Shown: positions 37,601-50,500 of the stretch, piece by piece
Position numbering within the stretch: position 1 is the stretch's first letter
Layout of the letters: the number at the start of each line of letters is the position of its first letter
DNA from: Acanthaster planci
Taxonomy: Eukaryota; Echinodermata; Asteroidea; Valvatida; Acanthasteridae
Direction of reading: 5' to 3'
NCBI RefSeq assembly: GCF_001949145.1
Contig: NW_019091362.1
Coordinates: forward strand, 9,973,409-10,037,408
DNA length: 64,000 nt
The notes under the pieces: model-generated
The model's database searches: none
Seen by the model: the letters and a program-made list of their open reading frames with translations, nothing else
What the model was told of the DNA's origin: nothing
Program-made: the position numbers and the translations under genes

Positions 37601-40600
37601 ACCATCTGTTTCACAACCACAAAGCCCCTTTGTACCCTATGATTGCCGCCGCAATTTTTCGCTAAGGCCCCCCAAAAATACTGCTGTTTTCGGTTTTCCG
37701 ACCGACCCTAATTTTTCGGCGCGACCCTAACATTTTTATTGGCAAGTTAGAAAAGCAAATTTACAAAGTTAAAAAAATAAATAAATTAAAAAAAAAAATT
37801 AATGTCAATGTCTCTTCTGTCTTCACAAAACACCTTTCAACAACCCTTTCTCTTGTTAAAATGCATGTTTTGTAATGTTTTCCTACTTACATTTGCAATT
37901 TTTGAAAAGAAACTTCCATCATTTTCACGTTCACTGTCGCAGTGGTGAGAACACTTGCGCAAAGCTCATTGCATGAAAGCAAAGCTGCGCTGGTTCCCGC
38001 ACCCAAGCAAAAGAATGCGTAAGGGAAATGTGCAAAGCAGTCTTTATGTCCTGGTCACGAGTCAATATAAAAATACATCGGTGTCGTACACGCATGCAGC
38101 CAGACAGCTGCAGGTCGAAAAACATTGATGTTGCAAGAGGATTTTTGCAAGTTAATTCACAGAACTTGGTCTTTTATTTATGTACATGTATCTATTTTCT
38201 GTGCTCACGAGTTCCTGCCACAGCACGCAGTTTATCGCCCGCTTGTCTGGATGCATCATGGACGCTTACCATGCGATACACAGACATTGCTGGCCAGTTT
38301 GCCGTCGTGATTGCCTGACTAGCATTGTGTGATTTGTCCGTAATTCTTGTGAATTGTCGACTGCAGAAATTTTTACATATATCAAGACATGTTTTTAATC
38401 ACTGTTTGAGACCATTTTTGGAAGCTTTCATCCCCGTTCATGCTATTACATCAGCACAAAAATATGACTAAACAAAATTCCGACCCACTGATACTATTTT
38501 TGACAGGCATGTAATTGGAAGCAGAAGTGGCCTAAGCAGTGAACGAGAATAGTGTGCACCTGCGGTATCGCACCGTACCATGTGCTATGCTATGCTGGTA
38601 CCACAACCCACCAGTCTGCTCTGTTTGTGGCGTTCAGGGTCGCTTATCGCCCTGTCGCGCGAGCATCACGTTTCAAAAACATGAGTAAAAACACATCCAC
38701 AATGATGTTTTTACGATCTTGTATTTATTATCACGAAAAGCATTATATATTATTATCTAAGTTTTAACAGGTAGGCTTATTCTGAATTTTTTACAAGCCT
38801 ACCAGGGAACCAAGTTAAGGTAGCCCAAGAGCAGTTTTCGCTAGAATTTGTACTTCAGACTAGTACTATTTCGAGGCCTGGGCAGTAATCAGGCATTTTT
38901 GGAATGTTTTCTATTATTTGTCTGACTCGGCGACCATCATTGAACACTTTGAAGTGCCAGTGTTGCAACTCCTTCTGTGTCCTTCCTCTATGCATGTACA
39001 GTGTATTGAACTTGTGTTGAGGGTTGTTCACTGCTTTGAATTTGGTGAGTGAGAGAGGGGCATCGTTGATAAAATTCCTCGAGAAATAAATAAAATTCAC
39101 CCTTCGCTGCAGCTGTTATGGGTTCCTGCAGATTTCAACTGTGTCATACATGTACATGGACAGGTAAATGTACATGTATGCATAAAATAGTTGGCAAGGT
39201 GGGAAACATCTCACAGTTATTAGTCTGCGATATACATTCATTGACATCAGCAGATTTGGGGTCATTTGGTCAGACTAGCTTATAAAAAAGTCAAGGGGAA
39301 AATGTATACCCGGTAATGTACCGTTATGAGTGTACTCGAAAACTGTATGCATCCGTACAAGTTTCCTTTCTGGGTTTTGTCTACGTGCACTGCACACCGT
39401 ATCATACATCATCTACATGTAAAACAGGCCAACTAAGCCCATTAAGTTCAGGTTCACCCGTTACTACAATGTATCTCAACCTGTGCTTCCCCTCAGTGGA
39501 GAGGGTCATGACATCACAGGTACATGTAGTTGAGCAATCAGCTGCAGAGGTCAAGGGGTCAGTGGATGAACCCACAGCGTGACCTCTCTTCATTTTCTTA
39601 AAGAGCTCTGAAGGGTACATGTACATGTATATCCTAACCTGCCCCATTTTTTTATTTGAAAAGGACTGAGCACAGGCTGAGTAATGTGTACTCATTATTT
39701 GACTGAGCACAGGTTGAGTATCGTGTACTCGGTCCTTAACCTGACATTCAGATCTCAACTGCTTGCTGCTAGGCCACGTTTCATGAATTGTAGTAGGTTT
39801 CCATAGTTTTAACCTCGTGAGTTGTGGTCAGATTTTCAAGAAAATTAAGTATGGTACATGTAATGTTTTGTATGAGGTTGCTCAAACAGAATAAAAGTTA
39901 ATTGGTTACTTGCATAGGGCTGTGCCGAATATCCAAGTGTCCAGATATTCGATCGAGTATCAAATATTTGAATATTAATTTCCAAATTAGAATATTCAAA
40001 TGCAAACTTCATGAAAATGAGGAGAGAATTTCTTTTGTTTTAAATGACAAAAATTCCACTGTAGAGGCTTGTTTCAAGCAGATTAAAAAATCTTACAACA
40101 ATTCAAAAAGTAAACTATTCATTTAAAAATAGGGCAAGACGTATTCTTCATTTCTAAATCTTGCTAAATTGTGGCTGCAGATACTCTTAGACGTTAGAAG
40201 CCATTATAGTGGTTATAATGTAAAATTGCATGCGTTATTGCAACCGATTTTGTGTATGGATTGTTCAACAATCTGCCTGTCGGTGCGACCAAATATTCGG
40301 ATATTCGATGGAATTGAAGGTCGAATATTTGAATAGTGCATTATTCAAATTTACTCAGCCCTATACTTGCACTACATGTAAAGGGACCATTACACATGTA
40401 CATACATGTAAATACTGTGCAAAAGCATCAGTTTTTGCTTAACTTGACTTTTTTACTCCAGGGAAATACTCATCGAATCTCTTCAACGTGTGACATGTAA
40501 TTTAGCCCTTTCTGGGTGTATGGTACTCGTAGACCTACATGGAAAAATATCTGGAAAAATTCATGTCCTGGTCAGGACAGTATTTCTTCGAAATTAACAT

Positions 40601-43600
40601 CTTGTGCAGCCGTGTATCAGATACCTGCATAAATTGTACATGTTAGAATATCTGCTCTAATAAGTCTACCGTAATGATTAGCAACATTATGGAGTCAAAT
40701 AATATGGAGAATGTCATTCACGCTTGCTTGGACAAACGTTGTACCAGTACATGTACATGTAGGTATGTAAATGGTCACCATGTACACACCTCATGTGGAG
40801 GACTGTTTATAGAACCTCAGTATGCTGCACATGTATCTGTTCTGTGCTCGATGAAAATGAATCCTCTGTTTGTAATGCGCCTGTATACAAACTGTACTAC
40901 AGGTGACAGATGCTGGATTTGTGCATTATAATTTGTATAGCGGATCAAAACTCAAGAGTCAGGTGTCTCTTGAATCATAAATACCAGTGTAGAATTTCAT
41001 CTGTCTGTCATGTGTGATTTTAATAAGTATTGAACAGATCAGTTCAGCTACATGTACAATGTACATGTATATGTATTAGGCTCATACATTGTTAGTGGTA
41101 CACGTGACTAGATTGAATTCACTAGTATGTGACTTGCATCAGCTGAGTTTTAGATGCGTGGGTTCGACCATTTTCCCCCTCGGGATTGATGATTTGTCAT
41201 AAGTCTGTAAAATTACAGATACATTAAAGAGCACCTCCAATAAAAAACGACTTTACGGTCTGTTTTTACGTACTTCGTATTACGCGGTCCCCTACCATGC
41301 CGACTGCTCAATTGCAGTACTTATGTTGAAAAAAAATCAATAGGAAAAGAACCTGGCTGGAGCGTAAATTCATCAATTTCTGAAAAACGAATTGCTTATT
41401 AACGGTATGCATGTGACCCCGCGTGATGTCAAGCTGAGACTCGTTTGCAGCCCTGTCGACGTGGATGTACTTTAATGCAATTATATTGTCATGTTTATCT
41501 GTGTTGCAGCTTCATCTTTCGTCACAAATATTTGATAAGTGTGCTGAAATTCATTGCATCCTGAAAGTGTGAAATGTCTGTGTACATGTAGTTGGAGGTT
41601 GTAGAAGAAACGCTGTCAAAAATCCTGATTTGGCTTTCTTCACTTTTCTAAGAGACAAGAAAGGGAAATGTGCATCCTCAAAATTCGTACATACCACGAG
41701 GTCTGATTTCACAGCAACGCAGTGGTCCTTGATATGCTAAGAGCACTTTATGGAGGATTGTATAGAGAAATTAAGCATTCTTCAGAACCAGTTTGGAATC
41801 AAGAACTCCATCAGATCGGAGGAGGACGCAATGCAAAGTATGAGGGGTGATTGATAAGTTTGTGCCCTAAGGTAAAAGGAGATGAGCTAGGAGATGGAAA
41901 GAGGCCTCCCTTGCCATGTCCTACAGCAGGGTTACAAAGTGGGCTGCTGAATTTAAACGAGGTAGGGAAAGCCTGTAAGATTGACCCATGTCCGGGAAGG
42001 CTTGTCACTACCTCAAATGTACCTCAAATATTGTGGACTCCAGTCCTTCATTTCAGTTACCTTTAGAAGCAAAAATACAACAGTTATAACTTAAAATTTC
42101 TTGTGTGATCATTCCAAGAGTTGAACTATATGTGAATGTGCAGGTGATCCCAAAAATGCAGAACATGGGCTCATTTGCCCTGCCTTGCCTCCATTGTTTG
42201 CCTACCCTGAATCAGTTGGAAGTAAATATTGTAAAATCGTTTTGTACACACAGCCGATTCAGTTGAAGACCCTCTGGTCACTTGCTCCAATCTTGAAAAT
42301 ATTTTAGGCATTGTTAATGAGATCAGGACAAATGTGGTGTTGTGGATTGCCTTCCCAAGGATCGACAGTGGTAAAAGGTGCGTTGTGCACGGTAGAGAGT
42401 GCCGGGTAAAGATTCACATATTGTCTGCTTGATCTTCCATCTTATTTGATAAACCGGGTATGCAAAATGAAAGATTTGATTGTGTAACCTTTCATGGGAT
42501 ATGACCCAGCAGCCTTATCGTCATGCTGTAATTCTCGAGTACCAGCAATGGTTATATTAATTTTTTTGAGGGTATTGATAATTTGATTTACATATCAAAG
42601 TGTTAAATTATTCACGATCTTCATTTTGATTTTTCCCTTTGTGCTGCAGACGAAGTCTTCAGGAGGTGGCTTTGTGTGGAACATTCATTTCTGGCTTGGG
42701 AAAGAAACATCTCAGGTACAGAAACAACATTTTGGAAAGACTGCTTTTTAAACTTTTATGAGTTATCGTGTTATTCTCCTTGCATTTGTTCTATCCCCCT
42801 ATCCTTTCTTCCTTGTGCATGTACGTTGGTGCATTTTATCCGCCAATCACCTATTTCCCTCAGAATAATTGATTACGTTACTCTTTACTTCCTATGTACT
42901 GGTCGGTTTATGCCAGCAAATTGAACAATTCCTCCTTATTTGGATTGTGTTGAGTGCCTGTTATGTATTTGCCACATGTACCGTACATCATCTCAGGTGA
43001 ATATGTTCATGTCATTAATGGGTCCACAGTTTCTCAGATACATGCACTTGTTCTCAGTGTCTCGTTGAAGTGTGCTCAGCTTGAAATGATGAGAGCAAAC
43101 AATTTAAAAATCCAGTTTCAGCTCAAATGCTTTTGCAGTTAAAAGGTAGACAGTTACTTTCTCCAGGAGGAGCTTCTGCCCGTGATCTTTTCATATTTTG
43201 CGAGGCATTTGGAGGTTGAAGGGAGGGTGAAACTGCATACTATATAATATAGCCCATTGCCTATCATTTCCATGTGAATTTTATTATCAGTGGTCAGGTC
43301 CTGCAACGATGCGTGTATACGCATTTATCGAAACTGCAGGAAATAGTTATTCAGGAAAAAGTCATGGGGAAGTCCATTTGAACATTTCATCGCCTCACTC
43401 CAGAGCACAATACTTGAGTGTTCTCACTGCTTTGTACTTGCTCATGCAGATGTCCCCTGATTGTGCACATTCTGTGGAAAATATTTGACAAGCACTGTGC
43501 ACCATACATCAACCAAAATGCACACAGTGTTCCTTTTCTCTGAACTTGTGGCCCGCAAAGCACCGTTTGCATTTGCCACTCAAGGTCCAAAATCATCTTT

Positions 43601-44573
43601 ACTTCATTTGTTAAGGATGAGGCAGGCGTGGCAGCGTACAAGACGACAGAGTTGGATGACCACCTGGGCGGGTCTCCCACTCAGCATCGGGAGGTGCAGG
43701 AAGCTGAGTCTAAGCTCTTCCTCTCCTACTTCAAGCAGATCGTGTAAGCAGAAATACTTTTGTCTTTTATAGTAACCACTTGACCTGTTTCTTTTGGTAT
43801 AACCCTTATTCTAAATCTAATGACATCAGAACATAGGAAGATTCTTTTGGATTTTGTTGATCGGGGCCATATCAAATGTTCTTTTTATCAAGTTGCTAGA
43901 TTCTTCTACATGTAGTGCAGTAGATTCCACTCTTTGCCGGTGTTGGATACTTTGAGATTCAACAAGGTACCCAGGCAAGAACTGGGGAGTGTTAGCTCCA
44001 ACAAAATTTGGACGTTGTAAGGTATCATACATGTACATATCCTCAGGTATTAATGAAAGAAGTGATTCCTCAGAGCTGATATCAAGTCACTTGTTGACTC
44101 AAAAAGACATTAGTGGAATCTTTGGTGTCAGAGGTGGGATAGAAACCCAGACAATTAACATGGGTTTAAAACTCAGCAATTCAAAATTTAAAAGGGGTTT
44201 GATCTGAGGGTCTGATGTGCAATGGGAGATGAGGCTGCATACAAAAGTACATACATTTGTGTATTAGTTTTGGTTGGGTGTACTGTGTGCCCATTGGAAT
44301 CTACCAATGAATGGCCACAGCTGCTCATTGCAGCCAAAACTTCCAGATGTAGCCAGGGTGTGTACATCTTCAACTCAAGGCATCCATCTCTGTGGTTAAT
44401 TCATTCTTGTGCTTAAGTGTTGGCAATTGATGACAGATTTTTTTTTTCTCTTTGTGCACTTGCACAGCTACGAGAAAGGTGGCGTTGCCTCAGGATTCAG
44501 GCATGTGGAGAGGAACAAGCACGACCCCAAACTGTCAAAGGTCAAAGGCAAGCGCAATGTCAGGGTCATCCCG
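34682..44573 (+). CDS. Gelsolin-family gene exons 1-4: domain G1 and linker
   Basis: The G1 opening is [15 protein letters not shown] then [13 protein letters not shown]. It continues in exon 2 with [15 protein letters not shown], and in exon 3 with [19 protein letters not shown], the long actin-contacting helix region. Exons 3-4 give [20 protein letters not shown], the segment that binds PIP2 in gelsolin and villin. Here it has fewer lysines than vertebrate KKGG versions. Confidence 0.92.
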
Positions 44574-47500
44574 GTAGGTATCAACTGGTTGTTTTGTCCC
44601 TGTTTTTGAACCGTTTATCCAGTAAATCACCATTTCTGACCTTCATGTACCTTTGGGGATTGACTCTAATTCAAATAGCAGGTTGACCTTCGTGATATGA
44701 TACGTACAGTATGTTCCTTTGATAGAAATTGTTCTGTGGTTTGGTTTCCTTTTATTGAGCGACGAGTTTGCATTGTAACCATATTAATGAGAAGAGACAA
44801 TTCCGTCCCCTTCCATGGTAATATGTACATATATCGTGCTGTTAATGTCAAGTGAAGTGAAGTGATTGCAGAAGCTGAAACGTTTTTTGTGGACGAAACA
44901 TTTCTTTCTGAACATGAAATACACATTTGTGCCCCACAACCAATTTCCATTCTGTAAAAGGGATTATGTTGAGATGACCTCACTGTACCACTTTATGCAG
45001 TGGTTTTGTACAAAAAGGAGCAGATTTTGCCGACAGTATATTGCCATGATTTGGAGGGCTGCTTTGTTTTGGTTGGAAGGTTGACTTGACGTGGGACTCC
45101 TTCAACAACGGTGATGTGTTCATCCTTGAGCTGAACCAGAAGATCTATGTGTGGTGTGGTTCCAAGGCTAACCGGCAGGAGAAACTGAAGGTGAGTTTAT
45201 AGTGGGTGGGACTTTAGTAGGTGTGGCCCCAGATGTAAATTTGAGGTGCTAAATAATCACAGAATACATGTAGATCTGTGTGTGGCGTGGTTTCAAGTCT
45301 AACTCGCAGGAGAAACTGAAGGTGTGTTGAAAGTGGATTTGGTCTTGAGCAGTTGACGCCATATCCCGGAAACTGAGGAATTTTGCATTCTGTTGCGTTT
45401 TTTTTTTCTCCCTCCTATTGCCACACATTTCCTCTTTTTTGGGGTCAAAGTGTGGCTGTTTTATTGTTGTTATCACTGTGTCAACTGTCCCACTTCATTA
45501 AAATCAAACGTGTTGAGATTTCTGCAGATTTTGTTGCACTTCCTGAATCTCAAATGTCATTTGGAAAATTGTTCTCTCTTGAAAGGGTGGAGAGTATGCT
45601 AAAAGGGTCCGGGATGACATGTATGGAGGCAAGGCTCACATTGTGTACCTTGAAGAGGGAGAGACCTTGCCCGAAGACATCACCAAGGCCCTGGGCCCTC
45701 CGCCGAAAAGCTTCAAAGACTCGCCAGAAGAAGACGAAACCTTTGCCCGGAAAAATGTCGCCAATACCAAGTTGTACCAGTAAGCAAATTTGGCTTTTCT
45801 GGTTTTCTTTTGGCCAAAACTTGTAATAATTTTAGAATTATTTCGTGCTGTCAACAGCTTACGAACTAGAAGTGACCTGAAACACCCTAGCATTGAAAGG
45901 ATCAGAGGTCCCATCACTTGTAGTTATTAGAAAGGCTTTGTGAAAGATTCCACAAACATTCAGGCCTTCTAACACAGGCCGACTAGTGCTCCAGTGTACC
46001 TTTTTTTTGCATTCATGACTTAAGATGCAAGGTCAGAATTAAATTAATTCTAATACTTGCATTGATGAAGCCTTTTTTCTTCTTTTTTCTGGGAGATCTT
46101 TGGCCATTCCTTGGGACATGTGTCCAGACTGGGACATTTCCTCAATCTGGCCTCCTGTATTCTCTTTCCCTCAGAGATGACTTGATGAAGGCAAAAGGAC
46201 AACTGAATGCATACATCTGTGTAAATAGTTTTGTCTCACCAGTGATTATTTAAGGGCAACCTGTGTCTCTCTGTTTCTTATCAAGACAATCTCCTGTTGT
46301 GGTTGTTGCATGTCAATTTTATTTTTGTTTTGTTTCCTCTGCCACAGTGTTACTGATGAGTCAGGTGCCCTTGTTGTCACGGAGAAAGCTGTGTGTCCAC
46401 TGACCCAGGATCTGCTGGACTCCAATGTAAGCCTTTACTGGAAAACCTACATGTACACGTACCTCAACATTCCTGACAACCTCAGACTTCTTATAATCTC
46501 CGAATGTTGCATTGAACACGTTCACGCAAACTGCCACCGTTTTCCGGGGTGGTGCATTGTTGTGCAACTTGGAATGTTGTGATTTTTGTTTAAGGGGCTT
46601 GCGAGCCCTGTCTTTTGTGTATGACCCACGTATCTTGAATGCAGTGCCATTGGTGGAATTTGTGCTTGTTTAAATCTCTTTTACACTTGTCCTTTTAGGC
46701 ATGCTTTTATCTGGTCTACTGAACGTTTTTGTTATAAAGAAGACTGTATTTAACCCTAACACCCTAGGCCTTTTTGCTAGCCTTCCTCTTCAATCCTTCA
46801 AAATCCTCTCCTATCCCTGTTAATTATTGCATTTGGCCTCTGTCTTCCCAAATCCTGTAGTATTTCTTGATTATGCTCCTTTGAAGGGTGCTTGCTGCCT
46901 CGAAGCTTCAAAATCCTCTGGCAATTTCACTCATTATGTTGAATGGTATGAATGGTATCCGGGAGCAGCATGAATGATTTCATGTATTGTCTAGACAAGC
47001 ATTTATGCATTTAAACAACACAAGATCTAACCCTGCAGCCTTGAAACAATGCATCCCTTGCAATCAGGCACTCTTTTTGCCTTTTTTTCTCGATCTTTCA
47101 AAATCTTCCAAAACCACAGAAGATTTTGGAGGATTGAGGAGATTCAGGGTTGAAATCCAGCTGAAATTCTCTCGCCACCTTGGACTCACTCAAATTCTTG
47201 GTCTGATTGTGCCCGCAGGACTGTTACATCATCGACCAAGGCAGCGCCGGTATTTACGTCTGGAAGGGCAAATCGGCCACTCAACAGGAGAAAGTCAGGG
47301 CCATGAAGAATGCCGAGGTGAAGTATTGCCATGGCCACAGCGTCCATGGCAACAGTAACTGTGGACAGTCTGTGACCTGTGGTTGGCTTCTTCATTGCAC
47401 TGAGGCAGTCTTGTGGGGTCAGGGATCATGATATCCATCAAAAGATGTATCTTTTCTGAAAAACTGTTGAAATTTACACCAAAGATCTGTATTTGCACAG

Positions 47501-50500
47501 CATGACTTTCAGGAGAGCTTAACAGTAAAAAAAAAAAGGGCACGTCTTCATGTCCATGTACTTGCATTCTGATTGGCTCAAACAGATTGGAGTTTAAGTT
47601 GACCTTTGACCCCTCAGGCCTGTTAATTTCCCTATGATGGTTTGGAAGGTTATTGCCAGTGTTGTTGGCACTGTTTTTACGGTATCGCCTTGTCTTCCCC
47701 CACTGTCGCCTTTACCCCTTTTCTGTCACTGAAGTATGCAGAAGGACCCCTGCACTTCCCCTTACCGGTTTCTGCCCAGGGTTCCCCCCGCTTGGAATAC
47801 TATCAATTTCTCGTGTCCTTACTAAAACCTACTCGCAGCACACTAAGAAAATGTGCATTTCTACTGTCACTAACGTCGATGCAGTGCTTGGGTTGTGGTA
47901 TGTGCTTAGAACAGGTCTTGAACACTGTGGAAGATAAATGTTACAGTACACGTCTTGGTTTAATGGTTGCATGCATACATGGATTTCACCTCATCACCAT
48001 TTCCATGACTATCTATTTTCCTTTAAAAAACTTTTGACTTTAAAAACTTCTGACTCTACCCCTTTTTTGGGGGGGAACTGTTTTTACTTTCGTATGTGGA
48101 ACTTTGTTCCAGTTTTGGTTTTGATTGAATAGCAGATAGCCAACACTCAGAAGTGTGTACTTTCTGCCTGGTGTGTCTGCAGAGAATAAGCCAGTTTGGT
48201 ATTTCAATAGTGCACGCTCAGTACAAGGCTATTCATGAACAGCTACACACGCATACAGTTGTCTGTCCTATCAGTGCAGCCACACACCAACTCATGCACG
48301 GGCTTGTTCCCAAAAGACCTTGGCTTTTTGAAATACCAAACTGACTCGTTGTCAAATCTTGCTATTCATGTCTGAATACCCAACTGACTTTACTGCTTAC
48401 CTGTCCCCTCCTGTCAAAAAACTCAAAGCAAATATGCAGAAGCACATTTTATTGCTGTTTTTAATGTGTGTACCCTCATCAGTTAGGGCTGTGCTGAATA
48501 TTCGATCGATTATTGATTATTATTCAAATATTTTGTCCGAATTTGAATATTAGAACGCAAAATTCATGAAAAGGAAGGGAGAATTTGTCTTTTGAGAGAA
48601 TGAGAAAAATTGCACAATGGAAGCTTGTTTCAAACAGATTCAAATGAAAACCAACAGAAATCTTACAACGATTCTAAAAGTAAGTTATTAAAAAAATTTT
48701 AAAGGAATAGACAGTTTCAACAGGAAAAGAAGTATTGTTTGTCTCTAAATCTTGCTAAATCATGGCTGGAAATACTCCTAGACGTGAGAAGCTACTATAT
48801 TGATCATAATGTACAATTGCGTGTGGCATTGCAACTCATTTTGTATATGGTTTGTTAATCAATGATCTGCCGATTGGTACAACCGAAAATTCAGATATTC
48901 AATCGAATTGAAGGTTATTCGAATTGACTCAGCCCTATTATCAGTTGACACATTTGCAGATGAATTGCAGTGTGCGTGTCCCAGGTTTTGCACTCTTTTG
49001 ACCAACACTTGGATTCTCTGACTGCATGAAAATATCTGAGCCCATGTCCGAATCAACCAGCTGGGGCTTGGAGGCACACACTGCTATGGAAAGTGGATAT
49101 GGCTGCTGGCCAGTGGATGCCTTGTACATGTATATGTAGGCCTTGTGTTCTTTCATAGCCATAGCCTTAGCCAAGTACATTGGAAGGGCTTGAGGCTGGC
49201 TTTCCTTGGGTTCTTGTCATTAAAGTAAGCCTGATTGTGCTTTTCACTGCTCTTTAGTGGAGCTCAGCTCAGAGAATCGATTTAAATAGGAGTGGACCTG
49301 CAGGTTTGCTCTGATTTGATGCTTCTTTTTTTCTGCTGGCTTCACGTCTCGGCTTTTAAAGCAGCTCTGATATTTTGAAAAGCTAATTGATTTGAGTTTC
49401 GTGTATTTCCCCTCATACTACCTTTAGTTCTGCTTTCATGTTCTTCCCTAAACCATATGTGTGTTTAATTCTGTATTTCATTTTTGGGCTGGAGTTTTTT
49501 AAGTTTGTACTTGGATTCGCTGACCTGTTGGATTCAGAGCTGGCAAAAAACAAAAAAAAATTCCTTTTAGAAGTCTTGGATCGAGCAACCACAATTTACT
49601 GGAATAAATAAATAAATAAATAAATAAATAAAAGTTGGTTCCACTGTGTTTTACCAACGGCAAAGTCCCTGATTACAATTTTGTGATTTTATTTCCTTGG
49701 CCGCTAGTGCTAGTGGTATACCTCTTTTATCGGGGGGGATAAATATTTTTTGTATTCTTCCCTCCGACTTGAAGACCCATATTTGTTTATCTTGAGACAG
49801 TAGAAATATTTTTTTTTCTGTCCTAAAATCCAAGTACCACCTTATAAAAAAAATGCTCGCTTTATGTTGTCACATGAGCGAGGGCTCTGTCATCTAGTTT
49901 AAACCATAGCCATTTTGCATGATTTCACAGTTTTCTTTCTGAACAGGGAATTTCACGTTGATTAATTCATTGCCATTTATTTCATTGTTTTTTCCCAACA
50001 GGGAGTGTTGTTTTCCATTCATTCATTTGCATTGTCATTTTTTTGTACCTCAAGTTCATCGTCATGTCACCTGGCATTGCATTCTCTGTGTAGTCAATTT
50101 AACATACGAATACATGCAGACAATTCCAGGCTTATATTTGTTTGGGGACAAAATTTCTGACATGGCGTTGCCCAGCTAAAGTAACTTGTCACCTTGAGCA
50201 CGTAAAAATTGATAATACAACCCAGCAATCTAAAAACTCTATAGAGATAGCTTCAGCCTAACTTGCAGTTTTCAACATCTTAACATCTTAGAATAAAGAA
50301 CTTCACTGGTACAAATAGACTGGATTTAACAGGAAGTGGAACTGTAAAGTGTTAAATAGTCCTTAGTAATGACTGATACTCAAACAATCATTGAATACGG
50401 GCGATTCACAATAGTACGCCACCAAGAGTTTGCAACACGTTGGCCAATCATAATGCGCGAAATTTGTCGACCCTTTCCAAACGCGCATTGGGTCGACAAA

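Larger units (their letters stand above)
27780..41070. repeat. Region dense in TACATGTA words
   Basis: ACATGTACATGTA-like strings recur many times here, for example near 28,310, 28,805, 29,660, 31,140, 31,260, 32,380, 32,900, 33,675, 33,915, 35,980, 39,615 and 40,745. I found none of the tandem form before 27.7 kb, and few after 46 kb. The word is self-complementary. They are scattered single words or short runs, not one array. Confidence 0.75.

Noticed and set aside
38855-39100. Minus-strand open frame ending [12 protein letters not shown]
   Set aside because: It looks mildly protein-like and shares about 25 bases with 37,476-37,505, but no family or splice frame was found; probably repeat-derived.
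46751-46765. CCCTAAC words as telomere-like sequence
   Set aside because: Only one or two units occur at each place, as part of a dispersed repeat.
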